From Choristoneura fumiferana (taxonomy: Eukaryota; Arthropoda; Insecta; Lepidoptera; Tortricidae), in assembly GCF_025370935.1 (NCBI RefSeq), contig NC_133476.1:10801795-10865794 (forward strand): a stretch of DNA of 64,000 nt. The letters run 5' to 3'. Below the pieces are notes generated by a model. It made no database searches and was not told the origin of the DNA. It was given only the letters and a program-made list of their open reading frames with translations. Both the position numbers and the translations under genes were made by a program. Of this stretch, positions 49,901 through 62,987 are shown piece by piece; within the stretch, counting starts at the first letter, position 1, and each line of letters opens with the position of its first letter.

Positions 49901-50729
49901 TGCAATTTCAGCAAATTCCATCAAAATGCCATTAATAGGGCAACTTGTTAGTGGGTGTTATTTGTAAACAACGACTCATCTTACCGAAACTTGAATAAGG
50001 TTAAAAGTAACTTGGTTTTAATTACATAAGTAGATAAGCGCGGTATAAACAATGCTCCAGAACTGCTGAATTAGTCAAAAAAAGTCGACGCAATACGGAA
50101 AGATCACTATCGTTTCAGTGGCCTAATTTATAACTCCGTTTTTTATTGATCATACCAATCAAATAATTGAGGTCAATTGTGCTAATACTACTGGACGTCA
50201 TTCGCATATGATGTAAATTAGATGATAGTTCCTGCCTACTATGATAGTTCCTGTCTTTGCGGCCAGAAACAATAAATCGTGAATCTATTCAGTATTTCCA
50301 GCACCTAGGCGATCTGGTTGATATATCGACAGTGCGACTACAACTACAGAGTTATTTTACGATAAGCTCAAAAAATACCATCGACTTTTTGATATAACTC
50401 TATCAGAGCTATTATTGCAAATGATATAGAAATCACTGTTAAATGACTGTACCGTAAGACATGTACCTACACGTTTGAAGGAATAAGAAGCTTCCTTTCA
50501 GTAGCGGCATATCGCCGGGGATTATGCAAATCTGCTTATCTACCATAAGTAAATAAGCCGCGTATCTACACTACGTGTTGTTTTGCAGGGGAAGGTTTTA
50601 ACTTAATATTTTGTTAATTCAACCAATTTTGAAGTAAAAATTAGAAATTCGCTAAAGGCTGTGCCAGGATAAGCTAAGTATGGGCGGGTAATTTTATGGA
50701 TGGTGTGGCTCTACATTAGTAATTAATAA

Positions 50730-50936
50730 TAAATAAATAAATAAAGATACAGGACAATCACAGGGGATTAGTCCCAAATTGCTTAGCCCATAAGTTATGG
50801 GTACATCTACATACATATTAAACACCCAAGAACAAACATTCGTATTTTCAACCAATATTGCCCCGACACGGGAATCGAACCAGGGACCTCAAGCTTCGTA
50901 GTCAGGTTCTCTAACCACTAGGCTATCTGGCCGTCT
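50730..50936 (-). mobile_element. tRNA-derived SINE, near full length
   Basis: The minus strand begins GGCCAGATAGCCTAGTGGTTAG (A box TAGCCTAGTGG). The B box GGTTCGATTCC lies in CCCTGGTTCGATTCCCGTG. The tRNA-unrelated body includes TCTTGGGTGTTTAATATG, and the element ends in repeated TTTA units. The layout is that of lepidopteran tRNA-SINEs. Confidence 0.85.
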
Positions 50937-53827
50937 CTGGTCATTAATACATATTTATAACTGTAAAAAAACATGATTTTTCTTCTTCATTATTCTAGCC
51001 AACTGATTTTTAGCATGCGTCAAAAGCCCAAATCTGAGAGGGGATTCACTTAACTTATCGGCACGGCCAATGTCAAATACGCGGAATAATCCAAATATAT
51101 GTATGACCTAAATGTATGGTAATAAACTTATGTATTTTTCTTCACTAGCATTCGAATAGTATTAGATGCATAACTATATCCGTTAAGCTATAGATGATGG
51201 TGATAACGCTCATCAATTCAGGACGTGTCGCAGGAATGGGCGATGCTATCGGCGCCCGCGCAGGACTGTTCTAGACCCGTACAGTTACTTAACGGCACCG
51301 AACGTTTCCGCGTTCACGCATTCGCTGCATTGTCTATGGCTTTTTAATAATTCTAGAACTCAAGCTTTATGAATGATGTCATCGTGGAGCGCGACAATTG
51401 CTCGACAGCTAAGCCCAAATTATCTTAACCGTTTGGAGTTGCACGAGACTGAGCTGCGTTCCCACTGAATGCGTAAGTGTAACGAATGATTTAGACAGTA
51501 GGTTTGGGCGTACTAAAAGCGTACTAAATACTAGACAGAGCGAACATGTTAACGGCTTCATTCTTTTGTCCATACTTCTAAACTACTAAATACTTTTCGT
51601 TTGCATACTCGTAGCTTTTTCCTTTCATTTTTCGTTGTGGCTAATGGCTAGCAACTTTTAAATCCCTACATGGATAAATAACGACTCATTTATGTTTTTA
51701 TTTTTTGTTGCCACCAAATTTTAACCAGCCAGCAACTTTTGAAGCCACCAATATAGATAGCTCGGGTGCCAGTATTAGTTTCCGCGCCACAGTTAGCCGA
51801 TATAGGGGAGTCGTGCACGCAGCGGGCGGCCATTGACCGCGGGAACTTGTAACTACATCCGCGCCCTCAGACCCGTAACGGAGTAACTCCGCGGCGCCGC
51901 GTAACCCTTACGCCGTTGCTGCTGCGACGCGCCAGCGAGCTATGAACCCACACTCGACAGGGCACAGGCGTTCGCAATGCCGACGAAGCTTCCGCATTTT
52001 AAACGGCTTTAATTCTGTTTATTCTAGTTTAAAAATACTTATGTATTTGAACGGAGCTAGTAGTGAGCTACAGATAGCTTGTTTGAATTTACAAAAACAT
52101 ATGCTATGTTTTACTGGAAACTGAGCTCGTGAAAGTTTGAGTGTTTCTTATAATAACTTTATACAGGACATGGAGTTAACCCGACCATCAATTCAGGTCA
52201 CGCAACCAATCTTAATTTATTATGTATAAGAATTCCCTTAGTGATAGTTTTATTTATTAAACGCCATAGTTTTGATTACAAAATACATAAAACTTTTACA
52301 GCTAAAGTTTAAAAAACAGAACAAAACAGCAAATTTCTGAACGCTCTTATTATTAGAAATGAAAGCTAAAGAACAAAACAACCCAACTAACCTATGAACT
52401 ATTGACCGCTCCGCTCAAGCTAAGAACAACCTGAAGAGTTTCCCCTCATTACGCTAGAAGCGAGCGAGGATCGCGATGGAAAAAAAATCGCGCGAAGGGC
52501 AGGGGGCGAGGGGGGGTCCGGGCATTCGCGTGCACTGGCCTATATGCAGTGCGACGACTCTGCGGCGGGAGCGATGCACTTCAAGTGCATAGAACCGCGT
52601 ACACGCACACAACGTCACCTATTTTCCTATTGCTGTAGGACGTGAGTCTCGCTTACAAAATGCTCTTCAAATGGCTTTCAGGATTAAGGAGATTGGAGAA
52701 GTGGAAGGCGCGATTGAAGTATAGCAGCATAAAGAGAGGAGACTGTGCTGGCGAGATGTTGGTACCTAACAAGCTCCTGCAGTTATCAATTTGTATGAGA
52801 CTCCTATTATACTGAATAGAATGCAGAAAAGAACCAAGTCTTTCATTTTAGTATCTTTACTTTTGGGAGTCTGATTTGTCATTTACATGATAGAGCAACA
52901 CCAAACTACTAAACTAATAATAGTATTAAGCATGTAACAAAACCCAATCAATCAACCAAACTATTTCTTATGTCGCTAAAGTAACTATCAATGTTAATAG
53001 GTTTGATGAATGAAAACCATAGCAACAGTATTGCAAATGATTTTATACGCGATTACGCGTATATGCGTATAAAAGTGGAACGGATATGCACCTATGGAAT
53101 ATGCATAAAGTGCAATGGAGCGCGGTGACCGCCGGTTCCGCTCGGCCAGCGTGTGAAACGTCCGAACCGATAAACGAGCGTTTATTACCAGATGACGGAT
53201 TTACGAGAGAACAAAATATAACTGTAAGGTTTTGGTGAGTCATGCATTTTAAACTAGTCGGTAGTCGGAGAGGCTAAAGTGCTCTTAAATAATTGTAAAC
53301 GCCCGTAATCGGGACGTCTTAGGTTGAGAAATAATAGCAAACATATTTTTGAGCTTTGGCTGTTTTAATACTAAATTTTCGTACAAATCAATGAGTGTTA
53401 TTTTTCTAACGCCTTTACTTATAATTTGATCAAATCAAGTAATGTTTGTTCGCCAGTGTCAAAACCCTGTTGAAACAAAATCTAACAGCAATAATGTCCT
53501 GCTTCAAGTTCAATTATTTAAAATTAAACTGTTCAAGTGGGAATCGCTCACATACACGAAAGGTTCCGTACCACCTTACAATTGCCATTACAAAGATCGA
53601 GCACAAACGCCCATAGTATTGTACATGAGATACGCCTTTTAAAATGAGATTTTATTTTATTTTTAATATTTGTTCTGATAGTAGCCTTAGTAATAATTCC
53701 CATTAACAACCAAAGCCGATTGCAATTGAAGGATAATAACAAAAAATGTACAACATACGAATAAGTAAATACGAATGTAGAAATAAGCAACCTGAGATAT
53801 GTATGCATAGGAAAAATTCGTGTCTAA

Positions 53828-53960
53828 ATTCCTGTCCAGCGGTGGTGTAGGGGTTATAGCACGCAGCACGGATTGCTAAAGACCTGGGTTCGATTCCCAG
53901 CGCTGGTCTCTTTTTCTGGTTTTTCTGTGCATCCATGTCTCAGTTTGTATTTTCGATATG
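53828..53960 (+). mobile_element. tRNA-derived SINE with complete tRNA-like head
   Basis: CCAGCGGTGGTGTAGGGGTT (A box) to CCTGGGTTCGATTCCCAGCG (B box) and CTGGTC closes like an acceptor stem, followed by the same tail as the 41.4-kb copy. The anticodon arm does not fold as a clean functional tRNA, and the SINE tail argues against a tRNA gene. Confidence 0.8.
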
Positions 53961-54518
53961 GTTTCACGCGATACCCGTAAAAGTAACAAATTTGGAGTTG
54001 AAATAAAAAATACAAAAAGACTCCAAATAACCAATCATAAATACGAATGTGTTGCCGAAAACAAACTTTTTATGCGGAATAAATTTCTTTCGAGCTGTCC
54101 TGTTTACATAACAAATTATGAAACTAAAAGTTATTAAAATAGTCTGCTACTCTGTGACTATTTGAATAAGCTAGTAGATATTATACTATCAAAAAACTAG
54201 AATACATAACAAAAACTATACGACTTATATAATACAATTGCCGTTCAACTAACAAATTATCAATTTTAAGATCAGCCTATTTCTGGAAGTTGGTAAAGTC
54301 CGACTTATAAAATTGCACCTAAACATCGGTTGTAATTTAAACAAAAGCAAGAAATAGTCGTCAAAGTCGTTAATTTTCAAGATAATTTGTATACATGTCA
54401 CGGTTTTGATTTAATTAATGACCATACCAAAATCTTAACCCTTTCAGAATGGTTTCAAAGAGTTACATTTCAGCGATCGCGCCCGAATTTTAAGTTAAGT
54501 TTACGAAATGTTAGTTGT

Positions 54519-54652
54519 ACAGTCGAGTTAATAAACTTGTGAGCAAAAATTTTATCAAAAATATCTGAACACGACTCTATTGCTAACGGCGTAAACGCGT
54601 CTTCAGATATTTTTGATCAAATTTTTGCACACAAGCTTATGAACTCGACTGT
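54519..54652. mobile_element. Foldback MITE with ACAGTCGAGTT ends
   Basis: ACAGTCGAGTT (54519-54529) and AACTCGACTGT (54642-54652) are perfect inverted ends flanked by TA. The inner arms GCAAAAATTTTATCAAAAAT and complement make a hairpin around TAACGGCG. Confidence 0.85.
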
Positions 54653-54787
54653 AGTTTGTGACCCGCACGTACAAACACGTATATTATTAATATAGAAATG
54701 TATATTTAGAACAAGACAATAAGGATATGCCAAATTATTATTCCAATTATTACGAGTCTATTTAAAAAGCAAGTTCATTGAACTCAC

Positions 54788-54818
54788 CTGCAAGAGCTCG
54801 CGACGGGTCACCCTCCAT
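54788..54818 (-). CDS. E75: E75 alternative first coding exon MEGDPSRALA (two-finger isoform)
   Basis: ATG at 54818 opens ten codons, MEGDPSRALA, ending in phase 1 with G at consensus donor GCAG|GTGAGT. Joined to finger 1 it reads RALA-E-FDGTTVLC, predicting a 662-aa two-finger receptor. An in-frame TGA lies five codons upstream of the ATG, so this is a complete short coding start. The last residues (LA, then Glu) echo the 63-kb exon (VLA, then Glu). It probably corresponds to one of the insect E75C/E75D-type isoforms, but I cannot say which. It is far too short to be found as an ORF; phase, donor and start context support it. Confidence 0.82.
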
Positions 54819-55007
54819 GTCTCGTGTTAGTCAAGTAAAGTAGGGTTAGAATCGGCGACTGGCGGGTTGGCGCGAAACAGCGGCCGCGTGGGCGCCTCGC
54901 GCATGCGCCTGTCGTCACTCAACTACCCCGGATTAATAATTCTAATTAACCACCCTTCAGCTACACAATCTAGAAACTAGGTTTCCCTTTCCCTCTCTCC
55001 GCAGTAC

Positions 55008-55035
55008 TGTACAACAAGTAGGTATACAAAATATA
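55008..55035 (-). promoter_or_regulatory. Candidate TATA/initiator for the 54.8-kb isoform
   Basis: The minus strand reads CTATATTTTG (TATA from 55035), and ACAGTACT has its A at 55008, 27 bases downstream. This gives a 5' UTR of about 190 bases to the ATG at 54818. Spacing is slightly short. Confidence 0.35.
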
Positions 55036-58000
55036 GTGTATAGTGCACCCGCGCGCCGCTTTCGAAACGAAACTAACACTCACACTAACGTCAGAGTAAT
55101 TTTTTTAACGTCGACCAACTCTAGTAACGTACGTTTTAACGTTAATATTTAACGTAAGACTCCGATTCTTTTTTGAAAAAGTTTTTGTTAAGTATTTTTA
55201 ATAGGTACAGTACAGGTGCACCCTTTTTGTTGGAGGTTCTTTAATTGTTATCAAGATTACTATAATAGATAGGTAGGTACATATTATTGGTAGTTTGAAA
55301 ATGCGATTGTGTCGTCATCTATACTCTGTAGTAGTTATTACTTTTATAGTTAAATCTAAGTAAACTAGATTAAACGACGTGGAATAAAAATAGTTGCAAG
55401 AGTTAAAAACACTTTTTTTTGTTAATTAATTAACTTAGTACAAGTTGAGTAGTAGTAGTAGAGTAAACATGAAAAAAATATTTTATGTCCACCGTTTTCC
55501 TGTTTAATTTTATGGCTGCCTTGCTTGTGAATATTGTCTGTTAATGTTTAAAATAAAAACCCAAACTTCATTAAACATTTTCGCCAACCTTATTTGCGGT
55601 AAATCATGTGAAATAAAGTATGACAGTCGAGATAAAGAAAAAAGAAAAGAGGAAATAAATTCCAGTTACGTAAGCGAATATGAGTAGGGATAGCGAGTCA
55701 TCTCGCGTTTGTTGTGGGTAAGTGGGAACGAGGGTGGAGTGGTGGTAAAAAGGAGGGACGTTGGGGTGAAGGGTCGCGCGAGTTCATGGCCACCACCTTA
55801 CTACCCCGCCAACCCCACAGGCCAGCTAGCCTGCTACCTCTATTTTTAGTCCACAAGCCTCAGTGGGGTTTTTGCTTGATTTAAATTTAAATCCGGTTGT
55901 AAGTTCTCTTCCAAGCCTGTTTGCTTGGGAAACAGAAGAAAGTATATTTTTTACTGTATTTTTATTATGCAGTAGTATTTGAACAATAAGTAGGTATTAC
56001 GATATTTATGCGCATTTCTAAATCGAATTACGCATAATTATGTGGTAATACATACAAACGAGAAAGGACATTTATGCGTAAATAGCTACGAAGTAAATAG
56101 GCAAACATCCTTAAAGAAACTAAAATATAAAAAAAACATCGATACTTTGCTACCATATTTAGTGGGTAAAAAAATATGTACCTAAATGAAAAGAAATTCT
56201 AGAATAAGAAATGCATTAGATAAAATATTCAACAAGTTAAAAGAAGAGTTTCATGTTCAAAGTTAAAGAAATAATTAGAGCTGCAATTTCTGCTACTCTA
56301 CTCGCATTTAATTATTCACCATTTTCGGATAACAGTTTCACAGATGTGATTTCAAAAGTATGGCTCCTCTGTGATTTTGAATATGAAACAAAGTTACGAT
56401 ACGAACGAAGTTAACCAAACAGCACGATAAATTTAGAAAGCTAGCGACATCTATCAGACGTTCGCGTTGCAAGCTACTCAACACTAGATGGCGTTCGCGC
56501 TCTTATCGTTTGCCGTTTGTGCCGCTAGTGGTTAGTGGTTGGGCTAGTAAATTTTAAACTGGTGAAAAGAAGATGGTTAAGTATTACATACTCGTAATAA
56601 TATTTATATTGATGTTATGATTTTTTAAACCAAGGAAGTATTCTTTGGATTGTTATACCCACAAACAGATTTAATGAATGAAGGTAATAGTGGTGGTAGT
56701 GGTAGGTAACGAATGTTTGTAATCTCGGTACTTATAGATACTTCTCTGTACCATCCTAATTCATAGGTACCTGGGCGACAGAGCTTTGCTTGGGCTTAAA
56801 CTTGAAAACACGCATTTTCCAGAGAATACCAAGCTAGAACGATCGTTTGCAAATTTCATCGATATTGTTACATTAGTTTCCAAGATCCCCGAAATAAATA
56901 AGTAAATTTAGAACATGCCTCTTATTTATTCTTTGTTATTTGATTTATTTTCATTACAGATATTTACTTTAATTAAAGTATAAATTTTAAATTTATTTTT
57001 GTAGGTACATGATCATATAACCTGTTACTTGGAAAACTGTAGCAGAATTTATTTTTATTTTATAATACATTCAGCGCTCTCGCAAAATTAACCCAACCCG
57101 ACACAATACAACGAAACAATAGTCTAGCATACCTGCACAATAACTCCAATTCAAACACCGTCAAACAAAGAAACTTCTTAACCGAGTTAAATTCTGATTT
57201 CAGTAATTTGGCGGGGGTAGAAAGGGCGGGCTGGGTTCGTTGACCCCGCTCCCTAACCTACTCGAAGTATTTGGAGCAAGCAGCCCGAGCTCCCGTGCAT
57301 CTAGGTCACTCACTCACTCACTGACTCACTGAATCATGCCTCACTTAATCGTCGAGACCCTTGCGTTTCGATGTTGTCAAAAGTACGACCCAGTTCTGGA
57401 AGCATCGGAGCGCGAAATTGTATATTTGCTTTTTGTGCTTGATTGGGACGACACAGATAAGCGATATTGTAGTGTTTCGACACAGGGGACCGAGACACCT
57501 GATTGGCACTTTTGCTCGATGCCAGGGACAAGTGACAGCTGCGTACAATTTGTATTAACATCCGAATCAACGGCATAAAAATACTTGAAGGTAATATAAT
57601 ATAACCTACTCACTTATTGTACGCAACCATACACAGAAACAAAAAAGTGTGAATAATTGTTCAAACTTCTTTTCTTCTGTCTTTTCTCATCTCCTTAGCC
57701 GCTTTGTTCTTGCTGTATTTTCTTTTCAAGTTTTTATTAAAATTGCAGTACTTAATTGTATGAATGTCTGTATGTTGTTAAATCTTATAAATAAGTCGAA
57801 TTTCACCCACTCACAGTGACAGAATTGACTTTAAATTTGGTACAGGTAGGTATCTAGTTTAGATGTCAATGCAAGTACAGTTGTCAAAAAGCTGTGTCAA
57901 AAAAGGTTTTTCTGGGAAAAAGTAGCCAAGAGAAATGAGAGTAAGCATATTTTCTACTGTATTTACGCTGATTTCATGCCAGATACGTATTTTTTCATGT

Positions 58001-60808
58001 TCTTATTAATGTATACGTCGCGATACTAAAAAAGAATATATCTCCTAATCGGTCACATCGTTTCCGTCTCCAAAATACTCAGCACTTGAATGACGCGTCT
58101 CTTAGTAAATCAGAAACGAAATATTGACGTCAAACGAACATCTGTTAGGAAATTAATTACAGTTATACTTTAGTTATACCAGTATTCTTGCAAGCTTAGT
58201 CTAATACCTCCATTGTAATTTGATACTATTTTCTAGTTACTGTTATGAAAATTTGGCTCGTACCTACATAACAAACCCATGTATAATAATTAAAATAAAT
58301 CTAAGCCATGTCATATTTTGTAACCTAAACCACGCTGTTATTTATTATATTTGTTAGTTTATAAGAAAATCTGTGTATAGTTAGTATCGATAGTAGGTAC
58401 ACACTTATGCAATTACAGACGATAACGCGTTATATAACCGCTAACAATAAACGACGTGCGGTTACCGCTTATATTTACACCTAGGTACACGTAATACATA
58501 TACATAGTATTCAATACTCCTCCCAATATATCAGTGCCCGTTTTAATAGGATTCAAGACGTTTATCTTAAGTGTGACATATCCATTACCTATTAAGTAAA
58601 AAAAAAGATAAAATTTGCGAGAAATAGGCTTTATGGCCGACAACGACATTATGTCATCAACGTAACGGGCACCTGGATGCACTTAGCGAAAAATTGGGTT
58701 AAGGGAAGAGCCATGAAAAGGTCTTTATACTAACAATAAGCGTTCCCGAAATTCAGGTAAATACTTACAATTACAAATAATAAGCAGTTTACTGAGAAAA
58801 TCGTGCAAATATAGGCAAAACGAGGGACTTTGTTTGCGCTTTACATATAGCCAGTGATTTGTAATTAAGTTATTATAACTAAAAGTTACTATAATCAGAT
58901 ATTACAAAAAATCTGAATGTAAACAAAAACAGTCTAGCTATCAGTTGGATATAAGAATCATTTATTTTCAAAGTGACTTTTATTTTGCAATTGTGTTGAC
59001 CCTAAACCTGAGCTTACTTTTCAACTTCATAGTCAAAATGTAAAACATACAGAAGCGCAAATACTTAATGTTCCTAAAGTTAACGCTCGATCTCGTCCCC
59101 TTAATTTATAAGGCGTCTCGTTATAGCTTAACCCCATTCCCTGAAGTGGCTTAAAATGTTTGACCTACAGACATCATTAAGAATTAAAAGCCAGTACCTA
59201 ACGGAAGAGTGTAACGCGAGTCGATGTCTAAAAAGTGATGAAAATGGACCATCGTTGAAAAAATGAGGTAACGAAGACAGCTATTTTGTGGAGCAGCCTC
59301 AGTCGGTCGCACGAGCGGGTTAGCGGGTTACGAGGAAATCACACAAAAAAACAGTTATACACGCGATAAATAAATTAATTTAAGCAAATATGTGCCTATT
59401 GTCTAAACTAAAGTTATAATAATGTAGTCAAAAAAGAGTATTTTATTGGATTTAACTTTGTTTATTGAGATTGCTATGAATAAATTTAGTTACTTTACGT
59501 GAATATAATGCCTTACCACCACGGACTCATCAAAGTGTTTGAAGGCAGCAGATTATGAAAAATAAACATATTTAATGATACAGACATAGCTTGCGGCTTC
59601 GTTATTAATAAACTGACGTAATCGTATATAACGGACCTCGTCAAATGATTTATGTTGGTCTCAAGCAAAATACGCCTTGAAATTCTAAGCACAATGATTG
59701 GCTCCAAGCCTACGACTTTAAGTCTAGTTTAAACTACCTACTATTCAAACCATTTCTTTTTCCAATAACACTGGTTAGAAATTTAAAGTGACTGGGTACA
59801 TGGAGTAGATATGTCTTTTTTTGCATCGAATTATAACTATCCCTTCAACACGGGTGCCTAGATTGAAAAAAAGAAGATGTATCAGATCAAGTGGCCTACC
59901 ATGAAACGCTGCAAACGCATCATCGAACCTCCAAGGTTCGCACATGTATTTCTGTAACGCTTGCAATATTCAGTCAAATCTCTCATTATGTCGAAACACT
60001 CTTGCAATGGGTATTTTCCGCCAGGCCTGGACGCGAGGTCCACGCCGTGACGCTAACGCATCGAATTGAGGTCAGGGCGGCTCGGGCGTCGACCTGGCAC
60101 TAAAGCCCCCGCCCCGCGTCTCGCGCCCCGCGCCGCTCTCTGATGTTCTCTTCTCAATGCCTCTTCACTCGGGATTCGAATTACGCCTTTATTTCTACAG
60201 GTTGCCTGTTGGCGACATTACCAGCATTCGTTTTTTTGGAGGAAATTTCGACTGTCAATTGTTTATTCTATTTTAATGAGCCGTAATTAAATTGTTTTGA
60301 AGGTTTTTTTGTTTTACTTCCTTAGTTTACTTACTTAGTCTTAATCAAATGAGGCCAAGTGTTAATATTTCTCCATTGGATTGGTAAGATATTGTAATCT
60401 GTAATTGTGTACTACATTATCGATCTTAACTCAAACCTTTGTACTCGTAGAAGACTGAAATTTATGATAACTAAATAATAATACTAGATATTTGCACAGA
60501 TATTGAAAGAGAGCAATGTAGAGCTGAACTTTAGATTATATAAACAATTAACCATATAGTAAAGTCATTTTGCATGCTTTTCTCGTTACATTACTTAATT
60601 AAAGTAAAACAGCCTTGGTTGCTTCTACAAGATAACCAAGACCGTTGACGTAACCTCGAGTTTTACTTTCTATCGATCGTCGACTGTAAAGATGCAGTTT
60701 CATATTTATTTCTATCGTAATATAAATAATAATTAAAAACATTTTGACGTCACAGGTTCGGATTTGATTTGAGAACTGTTATTTATTATGCGTGGGGCGA
60801 GGGCCGGT

Positions 60809-60819
60809 TGACCTATTTG
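60809..60819 (-). promoter_or_regulatory. HR3/E75-type half-site CAAATAGGTCA
   Basis: Ten of 11 positions match WAWNTRGGTCA. It lies in a GC islet 2.2 kb downstream of the 63-kb first exon. Confidence 0.35.
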
Positions 60820-62987
60820 CGGGAGGTGAACGAACGGAGGGCCTTGATCGCAATACCGCGCCGCCCGAGCCGCGCGCCGCTCGCGCCGACGTCACACTCA
60901 ATAAAGAACGTCTCACTCACATAATGCGCGCTCTTAAAAGCTACTATCAAGAATTTTTTTTTTCATCTGTTTTTATAGAAGATTAAATTGACGCCAGATG
61001 ATGGTCGATAGAAGAATTTGGCGTGGTTTCGTTAAGTTTAAATAAAAACGAATAATGCTGAAATTTAATTAGACGTCCACTTTTCTTTCGTTTTGTTTTT
61101 CGTAGAGGCTCTACGAATATTTATTCAAATAAGACTTGTGGCGCTACGCTACGCGATGGCATCGGTACTAGGTATACATCTGTACGTTATCAGTGGTTAA
61201 CTTAAAAGCCAAAGTCAGTTAAACAATGGCTCATTAACGTATTAAGGCTAATTGTAATGTAACGTTTAATCATGTAACAATCAATAAACGTTCAAACGTG
61301 TAATAATTTGAACTAAAGTAAGGTAAAAAGGTTTAAATGCAGTTAAAGATCATTGTGTCATACGTAATATCTATTAATTTATATTTTTATTGCAATTTTA
61401 GACAAAGGATCTGAACTGCAAGGCTTTGGCACCGAATCAACAATCTTTTTGGACCAAATGGCAAAGCAACAGTCAGAATGTAAGTCAGGTGTTATGTAAA
61501 CGTATACCTATTATTAGTATGACTACTATGTTCTATGAAGCGAAATCTAGAAACTTCTTTAGGGCTCTCTCCTTCTCACTACGCGACGCTTTAGAGGAAA
61601 AGAGACGGCATTCGATGGTGTGCGTGTGTGTAGTGAGCACGTTAAGTGTTGCGAAAGGAGTCTCGCTGCAACTCATATAGGCAGGTGTCGCGAGTGAGAG
61701 TGAGACGGCCGTATTTTCCAAGGCTCCGTATGGATTATTGTTAGAGTATCGGCGCTAGGTTATTCTGAGTCGACCTAGATAGCGCGCGGGGCCGTTGACC
61801 GCGGGCCCTCGGTTCGCGCGGCCTCCAAAATAAAATGGCATTCAACGATGGGTTCTACTTGCGAAACGGCTGCGGAGCGAGCGAGCGCACCGACCGACCG
61901 CCGAATGCCGAACGCCGAGCGAGCGCGCGGCGAACGAGCACTATGGAATGGATGATGGGCTCGTACCTATTATGCAAACTAGACTTGAATGACTAAACAG
62001 TTTCGTTTTACGTCTGCTGATTTAGATCAGCTACAATTTTGTCTATTACTACAATTGCAATTACCTTCTGATAAGATCTAAAAAAAATGTTGCTTCAGAT
62101 TGAGATGAGTTTACATCATTGTTAATTTAATTTTAATTACTTTTGAGTTCAACTTGTTATGTATCATCTAGATTAGTAATTTTTTTCAGGTTAAATTACT
62201 ACATGTTGCACTAGAAAGCTATTGAATAGCTCTCAGTTACAAAAATTTAATTTATTATTAGTTTCCAATTGCGCTCTATGTATGCAACATTTAACAGTTA
62301 CAGTTGCAGTTCGTTAGTGAGTTTGCAGAGCGTTGGACAGATCCGAGCGAGCGAGCGTTCGGCGCTCGGTGCGGTGATTATCGCCGCTGAATATAGCCGG
62401 GAAGGCCGAGGGCAACGAACTCCGCTTGACCCAGATCCCCGCCCCGCCGCGCGCGCCCCGCGCCGCCCGCCTAGCTCGCCTGACACAGGAAAGTGAAAAG
62501 GACATCTATCTACCTATCCCATCCCTACGAGATACAAAAAAATTCTTCACTTATGAATTAATAATGAGTAGCATCACTTTCAGTTTGGGAGTCGCGTTTC
62601 AATCAATTCGGTCCTGAATTATGAATAAATTTACGTGACTTTTACATAGACATGGGATTATGTAAAATTTTCAGGAGAGATTCTGTAGGTATACACTAAT
62701 TCAGTTTGAAATTTTTGTTTACAACAATCACCCTTCAACAACATTGTTATCAAAGCAAGTCAACTTTGCTTGATGCACGAATGGCGCGAAAACATGACAG
62801 TCAGGAATTAATACCACACTTTTCAACCTGCCTAAATTTAACTAGTTTACTAAAAATCTATTTTTGACAACGATCATGATCTAAAAGAACTTATCAAACC
62901 GACATTTGTTCAAACTACAACAATGACGTAAGGAAAAAACAAAAAGCGCGCGTAGACAGTTCCGATCAGCTGACATTGACAGCTCAC

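Larger units (their letters stand above)
25881..54787 (-). other. About 29-kb intron / upstream region between E75A and the 54.8-kb first exon
   Basis: Mostly AT-rich non-coding DNA. GC islets occur near 26160-26340, 27940-28010, 29460-29590, 32270-32345, 32980-33150, 36570-36780, 43380-43620, 45290-45430, 45720-45830, 46310-46520, 47810-47870, 51780-51950 and 52440-52620. Repeats recognised: MITEs (28501-28628, 34545-34690, 54519-54652), Helitron-like fragments (35426-35552, 37471-37696), SINEs (41440-41549, 50730-50936, 53828-53960), non-LTR tails (33819-33990, 34843-34925, 43785-43925) and a dispersed repeat (31505-31760). Apart from the 39.7-kb candidate exon I see no coding sequence. Confidence 0.7.
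54819..62987 (-). other. Intron / upstream region between the 54.8-kb and 63-kb first exons
   Basis: AT-rich with GC islets at 57220-57300, 60010-60150, 60790-60900, 61740-61940 and 62310-62480. An HR3/E75-type site CAAATAGGTCA is on the minus strand at 60809-60819, and a CTCF-like CACTAGATGGCG at 56483-56494. A plus-strand exon-like segment is at 61402-61479. The overlapping frames at 57334-57613 look like chance open frames. Confidence 0.65.

Noticed and set aside
50862..50936. Minus-strand tRNA gene
   Set aside because: Part of a SINE with a tRNA-unrelated body and TTTA tail.
53837..53910. Functional tRNA gene
   Set aside because: A and B boxes are present, but the anticodon arm is poor, the SINE tail follows, and a truncated copy exists at 41.4 kb.
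57334..57613. Cluster of overlapping frames on both strands
   Set aside because: Four or more frames are open over the same 250 bases with unrelated peptides and no splice logic; this is chance openness in balanced composition.
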